NCBI GenBank assembly: GCA_023159155.1
Contig: JAJNNX010000065.1
Coordinates: 62,001-126,000, forward strand
Direction of reading: 5' to 3'
Source of the DNA: Ustulina deusta
Taxonomy: Eukaryota > Ascomycota > Sordariomycetes > Xylariales > Xylariaceae
Length of the DNA: 64,000 bases
The notes below the pieces were generated by a model. The model was not told the DNA's origin. It made no database searches and was given only the letters and a program-made list of their open reading frames with translations. Below, one piece after another: positions 1-7,883 of the stretch (position 1 is its first letter; each line of letters opens with the position of its first letter). The position numbers and the translations under genes were made by a program.

Positions 1-462
1 CACACTCGTTCATAATGCCACTTCAACTAGGCAAGCAAGCCGACTCAGGTATCGAGAAAAGGCCATAACCTCTTACCGGGCAGGGATGAATTCTGCGGAA
101 GTAGATGAGGTAGTCCAGTAAGGCAGTTCCAAGCTTGCAAGGTCGACCTCCACATCTTCACTCCTACAGGTCCGCAGACCTGTGATAATTAGTAACAACA
201 TAGAGATTATATATTCGGATAACAGCTCAAACCTAGAAAACGACCAAGGCATTGCTGTTCACCAATTGCAAAATCCAAATCAACCAATAAGAAAAATCCG
301 TCCCAGACTTCCTGCATTACATAAAGGACAGAGTAACCCGCAGCGGCCCGGGGATCTCGGCCGCTAGACGAGGGACGGAGCCGGGTCACGGGCTATAGTG
401 ACTCCAAGCAGCATATGATACGAATACGAATACACGGCAGCAACGGCAGCAACAACAACAAC
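1..462. other. left edge, no gene recognised
   Basis: No open frame here gives a recognisable protein. The stretch lies just upstream of the CYP51 remnant and may hold the decayed 5' half of that gene. I compared several frames with the N-terminal part of CYP51 and found no convincing match before about position 463. Confidence 0.5.
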
Positions 463-1121
463 CTCTTGATGCCTTGGGCCCCGTTGCCGCAGAACCGGCG
501 TCGGGATGCAGCACATCTGCAAATGAGGTCTGTCTACATGGGTCTCATCAACGACCGCCGGAAGTCTGCAGATAACAAGGTGATCGAGGGAGACGACGAC
601 GGGGAGCCTGACAGTAAGCAATTCTCTGGCTCATTTTCTTCTTTTTTTGGCGACTTTACACTCTAAGAATACAACGGCTCCTGTTCGCGGCAAAGTCATT
701 CCCTAGAAGCCTCTCGTGGCTCCAAAAACGCCCCCTCCATGCTCGAAATGCCAATTACTTACCCGAGTGTTGTAGTGATCTCGACTCTAATGAGTTGCGT
801 CTATAAAAACGGGCAGCCGATCCCGAAGCATGGGACCCCCACCGCTGGGACAACGACGTCGCAGACTACGGCTACAGGGCCACGAGCAAGGACACCGAGA
901 GCCCGTATCTGCCCTTCGGCGCTGGTCGTCATCGGTGTATCGGCGAGAGGTTTGCCTATCTTAATCTCGCGACCATCATATTGACCATTGTCCGGAATAT
1001 GAAGCTCAAGACCGTCGACGGTACGTCCTCAGTCCTACCCATGGACTATTCGTCTTTGCTTTCCCGGCCTGTCTAATCCGCCGAGATTCTATGGGAACGA
1101 CGCCAGCCTGCGTCATTATAA
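463..1121 (+). pseudogene. cyp51: CYP51 (sterol 14-alpha-demethylase) pseudogene fragment
   Basis: Intact CYP51 is an ER-bound P450 that removes the 14-alpha methyl group of lanosterol/eburicol in ergosterol synthesis. Three pieces of it are visible. Positions 463-613 read LLMPWAPLPQNRRRD followed by a QMRSVYMGLINDRRKSADNK-like stretch. A good intron follows, with donor GTAAGC at 614 and acceptor TGTAG ending at 775. The next exon, from 776, restores the frame as ISTLMSCVYKNGQPIP. From about 816, in a shifted frame, comes the C-terminal part: DPEAWDPHRWDN, then the heme-binding signature SPYLPFGAGRHRCIGE with the cysteine codon at 936-938, then MDYSSLLSRPV. An in-frame TAA at 1074-1076 is followed by SAEILWERRQPASL and a second stop at 1119-1121. 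The section carrying the I-helix and the ExxR K-helix is missing, so the copy cannot make a working enzyme. Confidence 0.85.
614..775 (+). other. relic intron of the CYP51 pseudogene
   Basis: Donor GTAAGC follows a GAC-A codon split, and acceptor GTTGTAG precedes TG. Joining them gives GEPD-M-ISTLMSC, the order expected in fungal CYP51. The splice signals survive, so the copy derives from a genomic, intron-bearing gene and not from a retrocopy. Confidence 0.75.
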
Positions 1122-2226
1122 ACCAGCGATCCCCGAGCACAGGATCGTGAAGGTGAGAGCATTGTACAGTAGACATGGTGGAACCGAATAGGCGGGTGGG
1201 GTTCAAAGAGAGGATTATTCTTTAGCTCCTTGATAATATCGAATTCAAGATCTCATCGCCTACACCAGTATAGATACGTCTTCTCCAGTAAAGATGGGTC
1301 ACCATTGAGTCCACCAACAGGGAGCTTGTAGGTCCTCAATAGCATTGAGGTTTGAACCATTCCTATTAGGTTGGGAGGGTTTAGGTTCTTATATACCTAG
1401 AATACTTACTAAATTACTCCATGAGGTATCAGTTACCCTATAGCAACCCTAGCGCCTGACAACCAGTCACAACCGCCTATGGTACCATGGCGAACCTGAT
1501 ATAAATCTCGAGCTCTGGCGGCGGTAATTCGAATTTATACAAGTGACAACTGGCCTTCCTGCAGAATAATCAATCATGGGTATGTTGGAAATTAGGGCAA
1601 CAGCGTTGGGAGCATACGCAGTCGCAGACATCAAGGACGAGGGTTGATAATCGCAAAGAAATTGCACAAAGTCATGTCGGTTATTGCGTTGCTTTATGGG
1701 CTCGGTTAGCGATGCTTGGGAGCAGATATGCTCCAAATGATAGCTAATATACCTGGGATGACAGAAAGACTTCGTAGCCGGTAGTCGCAAATTTATCTTC
1801 CTTTCCATCAAAATTAATCCGTTTGTATTCACACGCGTAAGACACTTCCCTCTCGTGATCCAACCCGGCCGAGTGACAAGATTAAGAAGATACCGAAAGA
1901 AACGTGAAATAGAACCGTCTCCTAACCTTACACCACACGTGTGCTTCTTATCGTTTCCTTTTGCTACCAAGTAGCATCTGATGTTTCCTTTCCTCCCAAT
2001 GCCGGATTGCGCTCTCTGAGACGTCCTTGGCCATGACCTAAGGATAATGGTTAGCACGTAGAACTTATTATGCGATATTAATACTTGAACTAGAGCCATT
2101 AACCGCCGTCCGAAGCAAAGAAAGAGAAAGAACTAAGAAAACTCCAAGGGTGTTGTCCTCGGCGAGTATATTAATTCTGAGAACATAATACAGGAAAGAG
2201 TCAGTGAAAATGGGGAAGGTACGTAC
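1122..2226. other. intergenic; one unsupported 210-codon open frame
   Basis: The minus strand is open from 2099 to 1467 (210 codons, starting MALVQVLISHNKF). I recognise no domain, and the composition is rich in Arg, Ser and Tyr without conserved blocks. It follows the chromodomain gene and could include decayed downstream exons of it. I do not call it a gene. Confidence 0.3.
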
Positions 2227-3793
2227 CCAGGACGCAGGCCACTATGGTGTCGGAATTAGCATCATGCTTGACAATTCAGAGGTTCAGGAGGCTTAAATTT
2301 CAGACGGGTATCTTGACGGATAGACGTCCTTGCCCTTTGTAACAGCAACGTTCACAAGAACGACGGCAAAATTTACTCACCTTCACTCCTGTCCGGGGGT
2401 CTAGTCCCTCCCATTCCACCAAATAGAGGCCATTAGGGGCCTCGTTGGCAATTTCACGTACTTGGTGCCAGCCGTTGCGCGCTGATGCTGATTTGGAGTC
2501 ACTTGGATCCCTCTCAGGTTTTCCACTGCCGGCAATACTCCAGTCCTCAGATGCCATGCTGGGAAGCTGATGTCGAGCAACAGTTGTAGGCGATTCTGAT
2601 TCATGGCGTAAGTCTAGGGTCGAAACGATTTTTGAAGATGATTTAGATAGGGAGAATGATGAGTGGGAGGTTGGAGACTGTGTTACTACGTATGATTTTG
2701 GTATGAATGCTTTCCGAGGTCGCAATGCTGCGAGTAGCCTGGGGATTAAGGGCGTAAGAGGCCCCGGCGAGGCTGCAATGGATGAGATGGAAGATGTGCG
2801 ACTAAGTCGCGATGGAGTTTCCAGATTATACCCCACCTCTAGAGGAGTAAAGGAAGTATCTGAGAGGACTGCTGGTGAGTCAGACAGTGAAATAACGCCG
2901 CCACTTTGGCTATCTGAGTTTGGCGGAGACGTTTCGATAGTATTCTTCAAAATAATACCTTGACCAGGGCTTACCCCACCAGATCCCATATCAAGCAGAC
3001 TCTCACGAACAGCCCGACGAAGAGAGCTCCGCTGGGGTGTAGTGGGTGAGATAGCTCCGCCCTTACAATTTGAAGATAGCGAAGCAGTTCTGTGAGCATT
3101 CTTCCCTCTAACAGCTTGATTCTGTGTTTCGGCGTTCTGCTTCTCGACGGGTTGTAGACTCGGTACCGTGGATTGTGCTGTGTCTAGTTTTGGGTAGTAT
3201 GTTGGTGGAATGGGATTCTTATAGGCAGTATCTATCGCCTTTTGGCTCTCGCGGATAGCTCTTCGAAGAGAACTGCGCTGGGGGGTTACCTTCGAGGGTG
3301 GAACGCGAGGAAGCGCCGATGAGCGAGCGGCAGCGCTGCCGGCCTTGATGCCCCTTTGAACACCCGGCGTTGGATTCTCAGGCTCCCGCGGTGGAACTTG
3401 ACGTTCAACCGGTGCTGGGTTAGGTAGAGCCGAGGGAGCAGCGGGAGAAGTTGCATAGGACAACTTTAGACTTTCACGTAGTGCACGGCGTAGGGAACTG
3501 CGCCGTGGCGAGGCGATATCGTGGACAGGCCAACGGGAGGAGGTATGGCCCTTACTAGAGCGGCTTTTACTCGTCGTAGTCGATACGTCCTTCCTGGCAG
3601 ATGGCCTCTGGTTGAACGATGGTGGAAAGCGGATCTCGGGTGCTGGCGCTCCTCGCAAGCCCGCACTTGATCTGGTGCATCGTTGCGTCGTGGGAAGCCA
3701 TCTCAGACCCTCTGTTTTGCGTCGTCGCCGTGTTGAAGTCATTTCGAGAAGTCCTGACTCATCCAAAGTCCAGCCGTGTGTTGCTGATGTCAT
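2227..3793 (-). CDS. chromodomain protein with three RSSLRRAxRES motifs, 3' end unresolved
   Basis: Exon 1 is 3793-2381 (471 codons). Donor GTGAGT (2380-2375) joins acceptor CCATAG to an exon from 2241 reading WPASW. The joined C-terminal part, WHQVREIANE followed by GLYLVEWEGLDPRTGVK and WPASW, is the strand-rich core of a chromodomain, the module that commonly binds methylated histone lysines. The first 440 residues are basic, Ser/Pro-rich and probably disordered. They carry three copies of [ST]PxRSSLRRAxRES at about residues 95, 170 and 252, and a SIM-like VISLSDS near 300. After WPASW a consensus donor (GTACGT at 2226) leads to an exon that stops after one codon (AAT TAA). Reading through instead gives about 55 unrelated residues before a stop. 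The usual C-terminal helix of the domain is not found in either case. Confidence 0.6.
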
Positions 3794-5046
3794 TCAATGT
3801 TAGCTTGTGCTAGATGGCGTAATGCTAAAGGAGCAACAAAAGTGAGCAAGGCGTGCCCCTCAATCAGATGGAAATGGTAAGTAAGGGTTGAATTGGTCCG
3901 GGAGAGATATAGAGAGGGTGCACAGGTGAGTGGCTTTGATGGCGAACAGGGCGAAACAACCCAGAACATCTACCGTCGTTCCACGGGGGAAGCGCAGTGA
4001 GTGCTGGGTGAGCTAGAGGAGTAGTAGTAGAGCGTGTGATGATGGGACGAGATAGGATCAAACGGGACGAGACGCGACGAGATGGTGCCTTGGTTCGGCA
4101 TGACATGGCATATTGACGGACAGGGAAAACGTAGGTGCAAGCTTTAGAACTTACTAGTTGTTTCGCGCTGGTAAAACTCTAATGCTGTCGCGGTTGCTGT
4201 TGCCGTTTTCCAACCCGCGCAGGCTCCAACCTCATGAGAAGTAGAAGTAAGGCGCCATGCAGTTAGTCCTTCCCACATACTTACTTGCATACATGCCTCA
4301 GGTAGGTAAGTAAGTGCCTAGATGACCTTACGTCCTTCTTTCTAGATGTACCTACATATTGCACCTACATGCCGTACCTTATACATTAGGTAGGTGGTAC
4401 TCATTTAAAGTACTTACTTTGCAGCACTGGGGAAGAAGATGAGCACACAATTAGGGACCTACGTATGACGGTCATGCCAATTCACCGCTCATCTCTGTTT
4501 TCGATGCCATACTCACAGTTTATCTGCCCGCTTGCCCTCGAGATGCATCTGTCATCTGCCTCGGAAGTGAATGGTCGAATCAAGCGTTAGAGGGATCATG
4601 AGTTTGGGATAGGAGTGAGATCGGGATTGAGACTGGGTTTTCTAGAAGACAGATCGCCATAATAGGCAGTAAGAAGAAGGCACCTCGTCGTTTGCCGTTG
4701 TTGACGTTGTCCTTATTTTCACGTTCCAGCATACATCGACCTAATCCTGGTGGAAGAAGCGCTGTGTTGGCACTGGAGTGGGCTCCTCTGGCATCTCCCT
4801 CTAGCATCTCCTTCTACACCTCCCATAACGACAAAACGCACCGCTGAGGCTATTATACCCGGACAGATCGGTCGTCTGGTATATAGCTAGGTAGCTCCTC
4901 CGATGATGCGGGCCCTCTCGCCCCCCGGTGCTCTCATACAGCTTGCTCTCCCCGATATTACTTCGTCTCATGACTAGCCTCTGTGTTCCTCATTACTTCG
5001 TACGTTCTTCCTTCCGTGCCACCAAGTCGCATGCATGGCTTTGGCC
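3794..5046. other. intergenic, TAGG/CCTA-rich
   Basis: This gap separates two minus-strand genes, so it holds the promoter of the chromodomain gene and the 3' region of bim1. Around 4263-4405 it contains many tandem TAGG/CCTA and TTAC units. No coding region is supported; the short frames at 3864-4106 and 4580-4807 have no recognisable features. Confidence 0.5.
4263..4405. repeat. TAGG/CCTA tetranucleotide-rich tract
   Basis: Repeated units such as TAGGTAGG, TACCTACAT and ACTTACTT alternate here. The same family recurs in almost every gap of the window. Confidence 0.6.
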
Positions 5047-6294
5047 TTAGAATGTCTCCTGGTCATCAAGCGCATCTCCCTCGGCCGGGATCTCGAAGCC
5101 CTCCTCGGTCGAGTATAATATCGCCTGGATATGTTTGATGAGGCCATCTTCCTGCTTGTCGAGCTCCGGGTCATCCTCCACGGCCTGCTGGATCAACAGC
5201 TCGATGTCCCGCAACTTGCTAAAGTAGAAGTCCCTCTCACGCTCGAGGCCCACAACCGTCTCCTTGAGCGTGGCATTCTCCTGAAGAAGGGCCGCCGACG
5301 CCGCACCCCCACCCGCACCCGACTTGACGCCCACACGAGGGCCCGTGGTAGGAGTTGTGCCTCTCCGAGCGGCGGCCGCGCTGCTTGTCGTGGTCCGAGC
5401 ACCGGGGCCTGAGGGGGGCAGGGTACCTCCTTTCCTTCGTGCGACGGCATCGTAGTCACCGCCCGGGAAGTACTGGTCCCAGAATTTCTTGGTCCACTGC
5501 AGGAATTCGAGGTTGTCCTGCATCTTGCACTTGGTCAGGGCTTCGACGGGGATGGGCTTGTCGACGTGGTGCTTGGTGAAGGTGTCTACAACACGCAGCA
5601 CATAGGCGTCAGCAGAGGACAGGGCAGAGCCAGGGACAGGGATCGAGGTAAGGCTAGAGAGAGGGGGAGCGGCTGGAGGGTTGGACTGACTTTGTAGGAT
5701 CTTGAAATTCTGAACATAGGACCATTCGCCATTCACGTTGAACTTGACTCGCGACATGGGCACATCGAGGAAGATGCTATCGAAAACCTGACACAAGGCA
5801 GCACTACATTGTGGGCGCAACGAGGTCAGCTAGCTACGCTGGAATCCGGGAAGAGAAGGGAGGAGGGCAGTAGGCCATTGAGAAGCGAAGACAGTACAGC
5901 GCATCGTACGATGATGCAAATGGGAATGGGTTAGGAGAGGAAGTGCTGGGGTTGGGGTTGGGGTTGGGGCTGAGGCCGAGGATGTCTGTGTGTTTGTGAT
6001 GTCGTCGTGGTGGGGGAGGGGTAGCGAAAATAAATATGCAAGGGTTCGCGATGGTGTTTTTAGTTTTAGCTTTAGTTTTATTTTTATTTTCTTGGTTGTC
6101 GGGGTTGTTCATTACTTACCCGGTGCCACATTGTTCGACTTTCGTCATGTTGAGCTGCAGAAGGCTGTTGAGCCATGCTACGAGCTCCTGTCTGCGGGCG
6201 ACCAAAGACAGAATCCGTTAGTTGTGAGTTGTGTCGGCGATGCGCGCGCGTGCGTGGGCACTCCTTGATCAGCAACTTACCGTGACTCTCCCAT
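5047..6294 (-). CDS. bim1: EB1-family microtubule plus-end tracking protein (Bim1/Mal3)
   Basis: EB1 proteins bind growing microtubule ends and recruit partners that control microtubule dynamics, spindle positioning and polarity. The exons are 6294-6281, 6191-6120, 5803-5691 and 5585-5047, giving 245 residues, a normal EB1 length. The first exon is only 14 nt (MGES plus two bases) and continues as RQELVAWLNSLLQLNMTKVE. The calponin-homology domain follows, with FDSIFLDVPMSRVKFNV, NFKILQ-NTFTKHHVDKPIPVE and DNLEFLQWTKKFWDQYFPG. A Ser/Thr/Gly/Ala-rich linker comes next, then the EB1 C-terminal coiled coil (ALLQENATLKETVVGLERER, FYFSKLRDIELLIQ) and an acidic tail ending in ETF. Every junction is in phase. 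Introns 1-3 are 89, 316 and 105 nt. The gene is transcribed away from app1. The call is secure. Confidence 0.96.
5948..5969 (+). repeat. four G-tracts, (GGGGTT)3GGGG, in a bim1 intron
   Basis: Four runs of four G separated by TT lie on the plus strand, within intron 2 of bim1 (5804-6119). This is a textbook G-quadruplex pattern on the strand opposite the bim1 transcript. The pre-mRNA would carry the C-rich complement. Confidence 0.75.
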
Positions 6295-7282
6295 ATTGCC
6301 TTCTTGTGTCGTCTCGTGTGTGCTCTCTATAAGCGAAAGGATCGGGCCGTGTGTAGAAGCAGGCAAATGGTGAGTGATGCAAGGATGCCGATGCTGGGGC
6401 GGACGGTGAAGAGGGAGCAGTCGGAGACTTGAAGCGTATTTGTCAACAGAGAGAGGTAGAAACGCAGAGAGGCGAAAGAGAGGTTGTGATGGAGTGACTT
6501 AGACTGGCAGATGGATGCTGTCCACTCTGATGCTTTGTTTGGCACCTAGCAAGCAGCCTCTAGAAATTGGCTGTGTTGTCGCCCAATCAACCACTGAGGG
6601 CATTACCCAACCACTACCTATACAGTACCTAGGTAGGTGGGTAGCGCAGTCTGTACCACTACCCAGGAACTTCGGTAGGTAGGTAGGTACCTGCCTCATC
6701 TTGGCGTCAATTCAGGACAGACCAACCTAAGTACCTACTACATATACATGCCCCTGAAGTTTGATTATATGTCGATCGATAACAGATGGCAAACACCTCC
6801 ATATATATAAAGGGTACCTGATAAGTATATGGGTTTAGAATAAGTACCAATGTAAGATATATATCTTTGCTGTGTGGTGTTTTGTTAGTCCTAATAGTAT
6901 ACTAGGTACCTATATTATGTCGATCAAACATACTTAAGTACCTATCTGCATAATTGAAAGTACAGGTACCTAAACGGTACTATATGCATATGTGCAGATG
7001 TATTTGTTTAAGAAGTGGGAATCTCTATGTGTCGACATGTAGATACCCACCTGGGCAGCTGGTAGGTACGGTCTCCATTCAGACTGGGGTTCTGATGTCA
7101 CCAGGTAACATGCATGTGGTAGGTATGTATGATCTTACTCTGCTTCTTACCTCGATGTAAGTCAAGAATGTCTCACATACATATAGGATATAGGTACCTA
7201 CTATACGACAGCTTCAGACTGCTAGCACCTATTTCGAAACTCACATGTATACCTAAGTTACAATTATAGTTTATCCACGCGG
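6295..7282. other. intergenic, AT-rich with TAGG/CCTA tracts
   Basis: This is the divergent promoter region between bim1 and app1. It is AT-rich between about 6740 and 7000 (short TATATA runs) and dense in TAGGTA/TACCTA units, for example 6625-6690 and 7055-7210. No coding region is recognised. Confidence 0.5.
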
Positions 7283-7883
7283 ATGCCACCTGTTCGAGAG
7301 CCCGAGGTCCTTCGAGTTTTCTATCTCATCCAATCTCGCTTCCCGCCATCCACCTTATTACCAGGCGACAGTAGCATATCCGTAGCCTCTCCTAGTACCT
7401 GGCGAGTGCCAACAAGGTAACGATATAGACATAGGTGCGTTGCCCCTCTGCTCAGATCCACTGGGACTTGCCGTTGTCGATGCTGCGCAACTCTACAGCC
7501 TCCTTCACGGCCCCCAGTGAGCAGTTCCGCTGGCCTCATACGAAGGGCTAACTTTTCTTAACACGAAGCGGGCATCTCCAACCACGCTGGCGCCTCCCCG
7601 CCGCTGCTTCCCGCGTCCACACTCCCATAACCGCCTAAGTCTTGCCCAGATCATCTTCCCACGAATCCTGCGCGACCAATACCGCGAACGTCTCATTGGC
7701 TTCCACCTCGACACCCTACCCTACTATAAGCATCGCTTCCAGAGTCGGATCTACAGGTATATCCTCGAACGCCAGCGCCGTCGCCAAGAGCAGTCGCGGC
7801 TTGTCGATCACGCATGCCGGCTGCTCCTGGGCCGGCCTGTCGCGAGAAGCATAAAGCATGGGATCTCAACGCATATCGGGAAT
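7283..7883 (+). other. coding-like stretch upstream of app1, possible missed exons
   Basis: An ATG at 7283 opens about 45 codons (MPPVREPEVLRVFYLIQSR and on) and stops near 7417. A shifted frame (DIDIGALPLCSDPLGLAVV) stays open to a possible donor at 7518. From about 7633 the frame of app1 itself is open with C-rich third positions and ordinary composition, including RDQYRERLIGFHLDTLPYYK and RFQSRIYRYILERQRRR, with no in-frame ATG before 7884. This could be 5' exons of app1, a small separate gene, or a decaying gene overlapping the app1 leader. I could not build a consistent spliced model. Confidence 0.4.

Noticed and set aside
1467..2099. 210-codon minus-strand frame as an independent gene
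   Set aside because: No domain, no conserved block and no promoter signal; it may contain decayed exons of the chromodomain gene but cannot be supported as a gene.
5948..5969. Telomere-like repeat
   Set aside because: GGGGTT is the ciliate repeat; fungal telomeres of this group use TTAGGG, and the tract is internal to a bim1 intron.
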